This document shows, piece by piece, positions 16,922 through 24,375 of a stretch of 54,554 nucleotides of DNA. Position 1 is the first letter of the stretch, and each line of letters opens with the position of its first letter. Location of the stretch: positions 1-54,554 of the IMG/VR virus record IMGVR_UViG_3300033998_000134; one strand, written 5' to 3'. Below the pieces are notes generated by a model. It ran no database searches, was not told where the DNA came from, and saw only the letters and a list, made by a program, of their open reading frames with translations. A program made the position numbers and the translations under genes. Origin of the DNA: a virus.

Positions 16922-17407
16922 ATGAAACCAAAGAACGACAAAGCAATTAACACCCGCATCCCAACGGCAACGTGGGAGTGGTTGACTTCTTTCGGCACTG
17001 CCGGAGGAACGGTGAGTGTAATAATAAGAGAGGCCGAGATGGCAGCAAAAACGGGGATCAAACCCTGGAGGATCGCTCAATCTATTGCCGAGCTGCAGAT
17101 GATCAGAAAGAGATCGATGAGCGAGCTGAAGGGAGTATTCACTCCCAATGAGTGGTCATACATGGCTGACGCATTGAACGGGACAATAATAACACCGGAA
17201 TTCAGGTGCATACCCGGCGCTTTGATTGCGAGTGTTGAAGATTCAGATCGGTACGACGGGATTGGAGAGAAATGGAATGTTGACGTAAAAAAATTGATAT
17301 ACAAAATCGAGGACCTCACGGCAGCCCAAGTAGATGCCGTTTTTACGCGAATAGAAGAGTTCTGGGATAACGAGGAGAAGGACCTCGATAAATGGGCTGA
17401 TTGGTAG
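16922..17407 (+). CDS. Possible ribbon-helix-helix-like protein, 161 aa
   Basis: The first 45 residues (NTRIPTATWEWLTSF then GTVSVIIREAEMAAKTG) have the strand-helix-turn-helix spacing of ribbon-helix-helix DNA-binding proteins: a short basic strand followed by two helices. The rest is helical with no recognised domain. The gene ends at 17407, just before the terminator at 17431, and is the last of the plus-strand group starting at 15412. It is a candidate for the regulator of the repeats at 15342-15397 and 15835-15869; this link is inference only. Confidence 0.5.
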   Translation: MKPKNDKAINTRIPTATWEWLTSFGTAGGTVSVIIREAEMAAKTGIKPWRIAQSIAELQMIRKRSMSELKGVFTPNEWSYMADALNGTIITPEFRCIPGALIASVEDSDRYDGIGEKWNVDVKKLIYKIEDLTAAQVDAVFTRIEEFWDNEEKDLDKWADW

Positions 17408-17430
17408 CCTGCAAAAACAAACTTTAGAAG

Positions 17431-17454
17431 GCCCGGCGACACCGGGCTTTTTTT
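17431..17454 (+). terminator. Rho-independent terminator, end of plus-strand small-gene block
   Basis: GCCCGG (17431-17436) and CCGGGC (17442-17447) form a 6-bp GC stem with loop CGACA and a run of seven T. It faces the end of the minus-strand early operon (stop at 17453), so the two units converge here. Confidence 0.85.
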
Positions 17455-17650
17455 AGTCTTCAATAAATCCGATAACTTCTAAATTTTCAACACTGCATAA
17501 CGTAGGCCTAATCTCGTAAACATTCTTTTCGCCTGTTTCGAAATAAATAAGCACCCTGCCATTTATAGGCTTGTTTTTGTCGTAAGTGCGGCCTATTCTT
17601 CCGCTTCGTCGGTGCATTACTATTTTCCCGCTGTTGTGAAATTTGTCCAT
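17453..17650 (-). CDS. Hypothetical protein, 65 aa (end of early operon)
   Basis: Small basic protein beginning MDKFHNSGKIVMHRRSGRIGR and predicted mostly beta-stranded (GRVLIYFETGEKNVYEIRP). No family recognised. It is the last gene of the long minus-strand early operon and its stop codon lies inside the T tract of the converging terminator at 17431-17454. Confidence 0.55.
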   Translation of the reverse strand: MDKFHNSGKIVMHRRSGRIGRTYDKNKPINGRVLIYFETGEKNVYEIRPTLCSVENLEVIGFIED

Positions 17651-17684
17651 AATTTTTATTTTAAGCTATTATTTTTCTTCTTAG

Positions 17685-18008
17685 TTATTCCTTATCCACT
17701 CGAACGGCGATCTCGATCGCAGGTGCGTCTGTTTCATCCGTGATCGCATCTATTCTGCTTGTCATTTCATCCCAAATTTGTTTTGCTCTCGAATCATTCA
17801 CATCCAACAAACCTTCAAAGTGCCTCACGCCGGATATCACGGTTGAATGACTACGCCCCGCATTCCGGCCTATTTCGGTCCATCCCATTTTTAAATTTCT
17901 ACGCATAAACAGGTAAACCGCTTCGCGCTTATCTACTGCCTCTCGTTTTCTCGATCGGTTAAATACGTTTTCGCAAAACACGAGCTCAAATAATTTTGGT
18001 AAGTCCAT
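17685..18008 (-). CDS. Stand-alone DnaA domain-IV-like DNA-binding protein (107 aa)
   Basis: Residues about 20-70 match the C-terminal DNA-binding domain of DnaA: a first helix region (KREAVDKREAVYLFMRR), then GWTEIGRNAGRSHSTVISGV, which is the DnaA signature helix-turn-helix (DHSTVxxAxxK in host DnaA). There is no AAA+ ATPase domain, so this is a domain-IV-only protein. It may bind DnaA-box-like sites at the phage origin or compete with host DnaA. It lies in the early operon with the DnaC-like loader (18708) and DUF4373 initiator (19403), which points to replication control. Confidence 0.7.
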   Translation of the reverse strand: MDLPKLFELVFCENVFNRSRKREAVDKREAVYLFMRRNLKMGWTEIGRNAGRSHSTVISGVRHFEGLLDVNDSRAKQIWDEMTSRIDAITDETDAPAIEIAVRVDKE

Positions 18009-18021
18009 CGCTTCAATTATT

Positions 18022-18399
18022 TTATTTTATAATTTCGTTAAACTTTGTGTTTTCAACTCTATATATGGCATTTTGTGTTTTCAATGCATTCTTTAGATTA
18101 TCTGCGGTATTTGTTTCAAACAAAACGATTTTTCCGGTTCTTACGGCAACATCGTATTCAATTCCGGCCCCAACAGAATCAACCCAGTCGCCGAGCATGT
18201 AAATTGCTTCACACGGCAACAGTAGTTCGATATCCCTGACAATATGTTGCTGCCATGTGTGAGATTGGCTCAATCCGTTTTTTAAAGGACTTACAACCTC
18301 AAACCCAAACCCTTCAAGGAAATTCTGGGCCGATTGAAATTTGTGTTCGACTTCCCGGAATGGGAGGCCTGTTATTTTTCCGCTAATGTATATCCTCAT
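18022..18399 (-). CDS. DUF4406 family protein (nucleoside deoxyribosyltransferase-like), 125 aa
   Basis: Start taken at the ATG at 18399 (MRIYISGKITG); a TTG 18 bases upstream is also in frame but the family normally begins at this MxxYISGxITG strand. The N-terminal glycine loop, the AIYMLGDWVDSVGAGIEYDVA block (residues about 68-88) and overall length fit DUF4406, related to nucleoside 2-deoxyribosyltransferases. A role in nucleotide or base modification metabolism is possible; the exact substrate is unknown. It is flanked by the DnaA-like gene and a small membrane protein. Confidence 0.7.
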   Translation of the reverse strand: MRIYISGKITGLPFREVEHKFQSAQNFLEGFGFEVVSPLKNGLSQSHTWQQHIVRDIELLLPCEAIYMLGDWVDSVGAGIEYDVAVRTGKIVLFETNTADNLKNALKTQNAIYRVENTKFNEIIK

Positions 18400-18449
18400 A
18401 ATTACTATCAATTTCAAGTTATCAATATTTGTGTGTGCTGTTTTCTATG

Positions 18450-18671
18450 TCAATTTTTACAAAATATATCGTGCAAATTTTTCCTGCCGGAATCTCTTCG
18501 CAAGCAAAGCGTGCGTATATTTTCCATCAGCGATTCTTTTTCAGCCATCAATCGATTTATCCTTTTGTTTAATTTTTGGATTTCGATTTTTTGCCTTGTG
18601 TTTTGAACAACAAGCAATATCGTTGGCAAAAAGAATAGACTGATAAGCAAAACTGTTATAAAAGTTTCCAT
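18450..18671 (-). CDS. Small membrane protein with coiled coil, 73 aa
   Basis: One N-terminal transmembrane helix (FITVLLISLFFLPTILLVV, residues 4-22) followed by a charged coiled-coil (QKIEIQKLNKRINRLMAEKE). No lipobox. It lies in the early operon between the DUF4406 gene and the DnaC-like loader, so it is unlikely to be a lysis protein. Early small membrane proteins of phages often alter the host envelope or block superinfection, but nothing here proves that. Confidence 0.55.
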   Translation of the reverse strand: METFITVLLISLFFLPTILLVVQNTRQKIEIQKLNKRINRLMAEKESLMENIRTLCLRRDSGRKNLHDIFCKN

Positions 18672-18707
18672 AATTGTTTTTTTAAAAGTTTTTAATGCTG
18701 TCGTAAT

Positions 18708-19412
18708 CTAAATTTTACGCCTATCTGTCCCCCTTATTTCAAAGTAATTACACATTTCGTGTAGTCTGCTCGAAACCCTGTCCCCGTACCGGTCAATTAA
18801 TGTTTTATGATTCATTGGCAAATTGGACGTTATCAATGTGATCTGGTCGGTTCTATCGCCTCTATATTCGAGTATCTGCCTCATAACGTTAATCCGATTA
18901 CCCATATACATCGATTCCGGCGGCTCCGATCCCAAATCCTGAAACCCTACGATCGGAGCTTTTTTAAACCAATCAAATGTTCCCTTTTCCGTGTATTCGT
19001 CACAGATGACATCCGTTCTGAAATTCCTCCAATAAAGGCATCTTTGCGTGTCTCCAGTTACAATCTGTACGTTGTCTATGGTTGAATAGGCTGCCATTAT
19101 ATCCAATAACCAAGACTTTCCTGTTCCTGTATTCCCAGCGATATATATCCCTGCATGCAGCCGGCCTTGAATCGGTTTTCGGCTTTCCGGATCAATACAC
19201 TGAAACGTATTGTCTCCGTGAACCCATTTGATCATGTTTTCGTATGCAAACCTGTTTTGATCGTCGATCACAAACTTTCCTGATCTTTCCTTACCGATTG
19301 CCGTAACAATTTCCAGCGCAGCATTCATATCATACGGCACATAAGAAAACCGTTTTATCGTTTGAAAAAACCCGCGTTCCCTTATCTTTCCAATAATTGA
19401 GCTTATCTCCAT
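18708..19412 (-). CDS. DnaC-like replicative helicase loader ATPase, 234 aa
   Basis: AAA+ ATPase that would load the host DnaB helicase on the phage origin. Walker A is GNTGTGKS at residues 93-100; a degenerate Walker B is at VGFQDLG near 153; sensor-1 LITSNLP near 195 and a C-terminal arginine-containing SRLHEM near 213-218 match DnaC/IstB-type loaders. No phage helicase gene is visible, so use of host DnaB is likely. Its start overlaps the stop of the DUF4373 gene by 10 bases, a classic initiator-loader pair. Confidence 0.85.
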   Translation of the reverse strand: MEISSIIGKIRERGFFQTIKRFSYVPYDMNAALEIVTAIGKERSGKFVIDDQNRFAYENMIKWVHGDNTFQCIDPESRKPIQGRLHAGIYIAGNTGTGKSWLLDIMAAYSTIDNVQIVTGDTQRCLYWRNFRTDVICDEYTEKGTFDWFKKAPIVGFQDLGSEPPESMYMGNRINVMRQILEYRGDRTDQITLITSNLPMNHKTLIDRYGDRVSSRLHEMCNYFEIRGTDRRKI

Positions 19413-20188
19413 ATGTCGTTTACATTATTGGTTGGTTGTGTCTGTTTTTTAAATTCTCTGTTTCGCTTCTCCCACGTCACGACCGCCGCCCTCCAATCCT
19501 TCATCTTGTTTTTTCCTACAAACCAGTTTTTGGATTGATAAAAAGCAACGAACGATTCCGGATCAACCGAATAGTTTTTTTCGGAAACAAATTTTTTTAC
19601 TTCATCAATAGAGGGAGGGAGAAAGCGCTTTGCGATTTCTTTTCTTTTTTCTTTTTCTTTATTATTTACTTTATTTTCTTTTACTTTCTTTTGTGTAGTT
19701 TCTGTATCCTTTTGTGTAGTTTCTTCCGCCTTAAACGTCGTTTTTGTGTAGTTTCTTCCGCCGGAAACATGGGTTTCTTCCGCCGGAAACTCTTTTTTAT
19801 CTTTTACATCAAGTAGCCAAAATTGTAACTCATCATAATTAATAACCCTTTTTCTCGTTGCCTCCATCCACCTTTTTTGTATTCCTAAACTTGTTAATAT
19901 CCCAAGCGAGCAAAACATTGTTTCGTCAAAGAAACCCCATCGTGCCAACCCTGATATAACATCTCCTACGAGTGCGTGAGACGTGTTTGTTTGTTTTGCA
20001 ATTTTGAATTTAAAACTTTCCGAACACTCTATGAAATAACCATTCCGGTATATCGCACAGAGTACCCGTATCAAAATTATCTCACCTTTTATTCCAAACT
20101 CACTCGATATAGGAATAACCTTTTCGTCGTCGAAAATATCGACATCAAGAGGAAAGTATTCTAAACCTATTTTGACTGGTCGTGCCAT
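19403..20188 (-). CDS. DUF4373 replication initiator-like protein, 261 aa
   Basis: N-terminal residues 1-95 (ARPVKIGLEYFPLDVDIFDDEKV onward, ending WGFFDETMF) match the DUF4373 / Lin1244-Lin1753 winged-helix domain of phage DnaD-like initiators. A Lys/Glu-rich linker (about 140-185) leads to a C-terminal segment with SFVAFYQSKNWFVGKNKMKDWRAAVVTWEKR, the usual DnaD-like tail that contacts the loader. The next gene downstream is the DnaC-like loader, overlapping by 10 bases, so together they form the origin-opening module. Confidence 0.85.
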   Translation of the reverse strand: MARPVKIGLEYFPLDVDIFDDEKVIPISSEFGIKGEIILIRVLCAIYRNGYFIECSESFKFKIAKQTNTSHALVGDVISGLARWGFFDETMFCSLGILTSLGIQKRWMEATRKRVINYDELQFWLLDVKDKKEFPAEETHVSGGRNYTKTTFKAEETTQKDTETTQKKVKENKVNNKEKEKRKEIAKRFLPPSIDEVKKFVSEKNYSVDPESFVAFYQSKNWFVGKNKMKDWRAAVVTWEKRNREFKKQTQPTNNVNDIWR

Positions 20189-20194
20189 TTTATT

Positions 20195-20365
20195 TTATTT
20201 GCTTGTAGGTTGTTTTACCTCGTCCCATTCACTTTCGGTGATCACGTATCCGCACTTTTTGCAGATGTGCATGTAGGTATAAAACGGAAAAGTCTTTCTA
20301 ACTCTCGCGTTTTGTGTGTTACGGCATTGTGGACATCTTATCCCCGCATATCTTCCTGTTTTCAT
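20195..20365 (-). CDS. Small zinc-ribbon protein, about 56 aa
   Basis: Two CxxC pairs (IRCPQCRN and HICKKCGYV) spaced about 25 residues apart form a zinc ribbon. I place the start at the internal ATG at 20365 (MKTGRYAGIRCPQC), which avoids an overlap of 34 bases with the gene upstream and starts right before the first zinc knuckle. Likely a nucleic-acid-binding accessory protein in the early operon. Confidence 0.6.
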   Translation of the reverse strand: MKTGRYAGIRCPQCRNTQNARVRKTFPFYTYMHICKKCGYVITESEWDEVKQPTSK

Positions 20366-20379
20366 TTTTTTATCTTTTA

Positions 20380-20625
20380 TTATTCGCTCCATAAACCTTG
20401 TATATGCCCGCAATTATCACACTTAAATCCGCCAACCCAACATTCACCGCTTTCAACTTTGGCCTTTTCTTTTACGTCATTGTTGTATGGCTCATCATCC
20501 GGATCATAACAAAAAATGCCCGTGATTAAAGCTGTTCTACAACCACACTTTTCGCATTTTTGAGAATCATAGCCTTTACTACCATCATACAAATAATCAT
20601 TGTCTTTATCTTTAATTGTTTTCAT
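20380..20625 (-). CDS. Cys-rich zinc-binding small protein, 81 aa
   Basis: Contains two CxxC motifs (QKCEKCGC near residue 24 and FKCDNCGH near residue 70) flanking an acidic beta-rich middle, so it likely folds around one zinc ion. No family name recognised. It precedes another zinc-ribbon gene (20195) by 14 bases in the early operon; function unknown. Confidence 0.6.
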   Translation of the reverse strand: MKTIKDKDNDYLYDGSKGYDSQKCEKCGCRTALITGIFCYDPDDEPYNNDVKEKAKVESGECWVGGFKCDNCGHIQGLWSE

Positions 20626-20651
20626 ATTAGTAAGTTTTAAAAAATTATTTT

Positions 20652-20927
20652 TTATTTTATCAACGAAATCTTTCCGTTATTTTTAAGAATAAACCTCTTT
20701 TCTCCAGGCACATAACAATATCCTCGATATTTACAACATCCTTTTATCCCATTTCGCGGCTCATAATCTTCACATAACCTGCCACAAATCGTTTCTTCTT
20801 TCGTACCAACCTCTCCGGAAGCTTTACAAAAGAAGCAGTCCGCATCCAACTCTCTTATTGCTTCCGAAATATATATTTCGTTATCAGCAACCTTATGAAG
20901 CCGACAACTCAACACCTGTAAGGGCAT
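20652..20927 (-). CDS. Cys-rich early protein, 91 aa
   Basis: The frame is open much further upstream, but that part lies within the 145-aa gene in another frame, so I start at the ATG at 20927. The body holds DCFFCKASG, ICGRLCEDYEPRNGIKGCCKYR and CYVPGEK: six or more cysteines in the FCK...CG..C..Y.PRNG..G.C pattern seen in small Bacteroides phage proteins. Probably metal-binding. It overlaps the end of the 145-aa gene by 35 bases. Confidence 0.6.
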   Translation of the reverse strand: MPLQVLSCRLHKVADNEIYISEAIRELDADCFFCKASGEVGTKEETICGRLCEDYEPRNGIKGCCKYRGYCYVPGEKRFILKNNGKISLIK

Positions 20928-21330
20928 AATAAAGATTTTGAAACTGATGAACAAATTGCAAGTTTGCATCATCATATAATAGATTTGTGCAATTCCCAAA
21001 AACAATAAGACCAAATGATATATAACCGTGATCAAAACAAATATAATAATTGCTATTACCTCTGTCTTTTGGTTCGTAATAAATTTGGTCGCCATAATCA
21101 TCGGTTTTAACAAAACCCAATTTTTCTAACCATTCTCCAGATAATTCTATCGGATTGGCATAATCTGAATACTCTGTCATTGCATGGACTTCTTGTCCTT
21201 CAACAAACATTTTTTGACCGAATTTTGTATCAAAGCCATTTTCAACGTATTCAATAAAATCGACACGTAAAATTTTACCACCCCTGTCTTTTAGGTAGTT
21301 GCCAATTCTAATTTCTTTTCCTTGTATCAT
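20893..21330 (-). CDS. Conserved Bacteroides-phage hypothetical protein, 145 aa
   Basis: Starts MIQGKEIRIGNYLKD, a typical opening of a small-protein family frequent in Bacteroidales phages and prophages; function unknown. It is predicted beta-rich with a later WLEKLGF helix. It is the first gene after the hairpin element at 21377-21489 in the early operon and overlaps the 91-aa gene at its 3' end. Confidence 0.65.
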   Translation of the reverse strand: MIQGKEIRIGNYLKDRGGKILRVDFIEYVENGFDTKFGQKMFVEGQEVHAMTEYSDYANPIELSGEWLEKLGFVKTDDYGDQIYYEPKDRGNSNYYICFDHGYISFGLIVFGNCTNLLYDDANLQFVHQFQNLYYALTGVELSAS

Positions 21331-21376
21331 TGTTTATAATTTAATAATTCGACTGAAAGAAAGGCTGCTGATAACA

Positions 21377-21489
21377 TTGTATATAAAAAATGCGGGTTTT
21401 CGTGTTTGCATTTCGACTTGTTTTTTTAAACAAGTGCTTCTCCACTTCGGAAACCTCCGTTTCTTTACTCCCGCACTTCTTATATACAA
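21377..21489. repeat. Nested inverted-repeat element (attC- or MITE-like)
   Basis: Outer arms TTGTATATAAAAAATGCGGG (21377-21396) and CCCGCACTTCTTATATACAA (21470-21489) pair at 18 of 20 positions. Inside is a perfect 8-bp stem ACTTGTTT / AAACAAGT (21416-21423, 21428-21435) and a 4-bp CGGA/TCCG stem (21448-21459). The 113-base structure lies between two early genes, right at the stop of a 37-codon gene. A long imperfect hairpin following a stop codon is how integron attC sites are arranged, but the R-box consensus is not clear, so a small palindromic mobile element is equally possible. Confidence 0.5.
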
Positions 21490-21593
21490 GTACCGTTCAA
21501 TCCTCGCTCTTTCATCTCGGAAATCAAATACGTTTTTGGATATGCCATCTCTGCATTTATTTCGTTACTGAAGTATAATTTTTCTTTTTTCAT
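21480..21593 (-). CDS. Micro-gene or truncated gene, 37 aa
   Basis: Starts MKKEKLYFSNEINAEMAYPK at 21593; its ATG overlaps the stop of the 34-aa gene (ATGA), which argues for real, coupled translation. The reading frame ends on a TAA inside the left arm of the hairpin element at 21377-21489, as if the element entered the gene and supplied its stop. Downstream in another frame an open stretch continues to 21341, so a frameshifted or element-truncated ancestral gene is possible. Function unknown. Confidence 0.5.
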   Translation of the reverse strand: MKKEKLYFSNEINAEMAYPKTYLISEMKERGLNGTCI

Positions 21594-21694
21594 GACTTAA
21601 ATCTGTTTTTGCCGTGATTATTCCATCCGGCAACGATCATAAGAATAGACCATATAAACAAAAGAATTAAGACTACAATTTCAGCTGGTTTCAT
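21590..21694 (-). CDS. Single-span membrane micro-protein, 34 aa
   Basis: Starts MKPAEIVVLILLFIWSILMI at 21694; one transmembrane helix covers residues 5-23, followed by a short basic tail (NNHGKNRFKS). Both ends are translationally coupled: its ATG overlaps the stop of the 196-aa gene (ATGA) and its own stop overlaps the next ATG in the same way. That chain is the main evidence that it is a gene. Confidence 0.6.
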   Translation of the reverse strand: MKPAEIVVLILLFIWSILMIVAGWNNHGKNRFKS

Positions 21695-22281
21695 CCTTGT
21701 ATTTTGTTTAGATAATTTTCTAAGTCATCGATTTTCTCCTTAAGCGCACGAATAACCCTCGCTGCTGCAAAATCGTTTATCCATTTAGGATCATCTAAAA
21801 ATGTTAAGATAGTCGCTTCGTCTCTGTTCATATCGTAAAGCATTTCATCTACTGAAGCCTCTATGAAGTCTGTTAATTTAACAGATATAAGTTCTCCGTA
21901 ACTATCAATTACAATGTTTCCTTTTTCATATTCTTTGATTACTTTTTCTTTAATGCTGTCCATCTTACTATGAATTTTCCCAATAGCATCCTCATATCCT
22001 TTTCGATAACCTTTTTCCAATAATTCTTCTATAGAGCTATCACCGAACCCACACTTTTCCCAATCGTATTCTGCAACTTCTGTTTTTATCCACTCTTCCT
22101 TTTCTTTAGTGTCTATATTTAGATATGTTTGAGCGGACTGTTGTGCTCGAATGTTTTTCAACTCACAAACAACCAAATCAATAGCCATACCTATGGAAGT
22201 AGGTGTCTGCATTTCTATATCGGCGCCCTTTCGCCATTTGTTGTGCTGTTCAAGCACATTTATTGCCTCATCTATCGTCAT
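21691..22281 (-). CDS. Hypothetical early protein, 196 aa
   Basis: Start chosen at the ATG at 22281 (MTIDEAINVLEQHNKWRKG), because an in-frame ATG 48 bases upstream would overlap the 49-aa gene and small Bacteroides phage proteins often begin with this MTIxEAIxxLxxHNKWRxG. The rest is charged and helical, with a C-terminal coiled coil (ALKEKIDDLENYLNKI). No enzyme motif is seen. It is coupled (ATGA) to the 34-aa membrane micro-protein downstream. Confidence 0.65.
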   Translation of the reverse strand: MTIDEAINVLEQHNKWRKGADIEMQTPTSIGMAIDLVVCELKNIRAQQSAQTYLNIDTKEKEEWIKTEVAEYDWEKCGFGDSSIEELLEKGYRKGYEDAIGKIHSKMDSIKEKVIKEYEKGNIVIDSYGELISVKLTDFIEASVDEMLYDMNRDEATILTFLDDPKWINDFAAARVIRALKEKIDDLENYLNKIQG

Positions 22282-22286
22282 ATACT

Positions 22287-22436
22287 TTATTTTTTTAATT
22301 TCATTATTGTAATCGAAAAACATAGCCAAGAAAATTCTGTGCTTCTTTCAAACACATCGATTTCGATGGTTGGCACAACAAACCAACTGAAGTCGGGATG
22401 AAATTCTGCTATTACTTCAAACCTTGATATTTTCAT
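22287..22436 (-). CDS. Small hypothetical protein, 49 aa
   Basis: Starts MKISRFEVIAEFHPDFSWFV at 22436 and ends SITIMKLKK. It is predicted all-beta with alternating hydrophobic residues (FVVPTIEIDVF, WLCFSITI). It fills the gap between the methyltransferase gene and the 196-aa gene almost exactly, ending five bases before the latter's ATG. Function unknown. Confidence 0.6.
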   Translation of the reverse strand: MKISRFEVIAEFHPDFSWFVVPTIEIDVFERSTEFSWLCFSITIMKLKK

Positions 22437-22437
22437 A

Positions 22438-24375
22438 CTAAAAAAATGTTTTTTGCAGTAAATATGGTTCGATGTTTTTATTTGCGATATTGCAATATTC
22501 CTTGCTCATCTCGCTTCCGATAAATTTCCTATTAGAACGAATTGCGCATATAGCCGTAGTACCAATCCCCATGAATGGGTCGTATATCACACCTCCCTCA
22601 GGGCATCCTGCCAAAATGGGTATTTTAATCAAGTCTTCATTATAAGCCGCATAATGATTTGCGCTGGTTCCTTTGGTGGGTATATCCCAGAAGTCTGACA
22701 CATCACCCGGATTCGGCCCTTTTGTTTTGCTTAATTCTTCATTAAGTCGGTCATATCCTTTGTATTCTCTTTCCTTGCTTAGGTTATTGATTGACGAAGT
22801 AGAATATTCACCAGTGCTATACTTGTTATTATTACTGCCTCTCAATTTTCTTTTCACGCTTCCAATATTCACATTATTCCGTATTATATCCAGATCGAAA
22901 TAATACTTTTCTTTTTTTACCATGAAGAAAAAATATTCATGCTTCTTGCTAAACCGATCAGTCACAGATTCAGGCATGGCGTTACAATTATGGGTTAATA
23001 TGCCACTTGCTAATGCAAATAAATGTGACTCATCTTCAATTTCAATATCCCAAAATTTACGCCCATTACTCTTATTAATGGCAATAATTTCATTGTTGAA
23101 TTTATTATTAAGGTGTTTTGTTTTTTCAAACCTTATTTCTCCTCTATATCCATTAAATGATTTATCTCCATTTTTAAATATGCTTCTCTTAATACGAATA
23201 GATGTGTTTAATCTTGCGCAAATTGTTCTCAAATCATCAACAAAATATTTATTATCTGTAAATCCTAAACGATATCTATTATTTTTTTCATCATAATTTG
23301 CATCACCATCTAAATAAGATTTTAATACAATTTCTATGAATTTATTATCTCTTTGCCAGAATGATGTGGAAAAATGTTTACCTTTTGCTGTGTTACCAAC
23401 AATAAATTCATCAATTATGGCATTTAATATCTTACCACTCATATTGATAGTCATAGTATTACCTTTTAGATAATAATTATTACATTTGCCATTAAATAGT
23501 TTTGCAATTTTATTACAATTATCCAATCTTTCTTTTTCCTTACAATGAGAAGCTATTTGTATTATATTTCCACTACGACTACCCTCTGCCATATATAATC
23601 CAATAAACCATGGCACCAAATAATTATCTAAAATATCTTCTTCTCTATTGTTATCTGGCAATATTGTTGATTTTAAAATATCGCCAACTTTTAATTCACC
23701 GGCTCTCTTAAACCCATTTTGTGTCGGGAATATATGTTCTTGAGTACATGGAATTTTTTCTCCGCTTCTTAATACTATTTCTAATGGATTTTTAAAGTTT
23801 TTATTTTCATAAAAACATTTTACTTTGCTCCATTTTTCACCAGTCCATAATTCAACGTTTTTTAATCTTGCAAGGTCTTTAATAGTTTGAGGGAAAGTGC
23901 CCTTACTTGTTTTGGCGTATAATTTAAGTCCACCACCCAAACACTTAGCCCAGATGATATCATTTCTTACAATCCATCCTCTATCTTCGCACCCTATTGC
24001 AAAGCGATGCGGGATGAGAAGAAGGCATTTACCCGGCATTGATTTGCCTTTTACGAGGTTTCCACTTGTAATTCTGTGTGTTCCTCGAGAGATACCGAGA
24101 TTTGATCCGCTTTGCGTTGAGTAGGTATCCCCCAGATTTACCCATACAGTGCCGCTATCTTTTAACTTAGGATATATGGCATCCATAAGCGACCAAAGAT
24201 GCTCCAAATACTCCTGAAATGTAGGCTCTAACCCCCATTGTCCTTCGTATCCATAATCTCTCAATTGCCAATAAGGAGGGCTTGTTATTACGCAATCGAC
24301 ATAGTTGTCCGGTATTCGTGACAGCGTATCCAAGCAGGGCTCATTGTAAATCCTATTTTCTTCTATTGTTTTCAT
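22438..24375 (-). CDS. DNA methyltransferase (beta class, N4-cytosine/N6-adenine) interrupted by an intein
   Basis: The 645-aa precursor yields a 326-aa methyltransferase after removal of a 319-aa intein (residues 145-463). Start is the ATG at 24375, overlapping the stop of the RuvC-like gene (ATGA); the open frame upstream belongs to that gene's other frame. Catalytic motif IV is TSPPYW (residues 31-36); the AdoMet-binding motif I, DPFMGIGTT, is at the C-terminus (residues about 599-607), giving the IV-before-I order of beta-class enzymes. Joined exteins read IIWAK-CNAMPESV, the usual IIWxKxNxxPESV segment. No restriction enzyme gene is nearby, so this is an orphan phage methylase, probably protecting phage DNA. 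Confidence 0.9.
   Translation of the reverse strand: MKTIEENRIYNEPCLDTLSRIPDNYVDCVITSPPYWQLRDYGYEGQWGLEPTFQEYLEHLWSLMDAIYPKLKDSGTVWVNLGDTYSTQSGSNLGISRGTHRITSGNLVKGKSMPGKCLLLIPHRFAIGCEDRGWIVRNDIIWAKCLGGGLKLYAKTSKGTFPQTIKDLARLKNVELWTGEKWSKVKCFYENKNFKNPLEIVLRSGEKIPCTQEHIFPTQNGFKRAGELKVGDILKSTILPDNNREEDILDNYLVPWFIGLYMAEGSRSGNIIQIASHCKEKERLDNCNKIAKLFNGKCNNYYLKGNTMTINMSGKILNAIIDEFIVGNTAKGKHFSTSFWQRDNKFIEIVLKSYLDGDANYDEKNNRYRLGFTDNKYFVDDLRTICARLNTSIRIKRSIFKNGDKSFNGYRGEIRFEKTKHLNNKFNNEIIAINKSNGRKFWDIEIEDESHLFALASGILTHNCNAMPESVTDRFSKKHEYFFFMVKKEKYYFDLDIIRNNVNIGSVKRKLRGSNNNKYSTGEYSTSSINNLSKEREYKGYDRLNEELSKTKGPNPGDVSDFWDIPTKGTSANHYAAYNEDLIKIPILAGCPEGGVIYDPFMGIGTTAICAIRSNRKFIGSEMSKEYCNIANKNIEPYLLQKTFF
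22987..23943 (-). other. LAGLIDADG intein inside the DNA methyltransferase
   Basis: Starts at Cys145 (CLGGGLKLYA) and ends ...GILTHN before the +1 Cys464. Block B has CTQEH (TxxH), block F/G has LFALASGILTHN with the penultimate His and final Asn, and Cys follows as nucleophile: all splicing residues are present. The centre has two LAGLIDADG-type motifs, WFIGLYMAEGS and VLKSYLDGDANYD, so the homing endonuclease is probably intact. This insert is visibly more AT-rich than the flanking methylase. It lies in a conserved segment of the host protein, as inteins normally do. Confidence 0.9.

Noticed and set aside
20928-21113. Upstream extension of the 91-aa gene
   Set aside because: The extension is in another frame of the conserved 145-aa gene and looks hydrophobic by chance; start moved to 20927.
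22282-22329. Upstream start of the 196-aa gene
   Set aside because: It would overlap the 49-aa gene and adds residues unlike the family; ATG at 22281 preferred.
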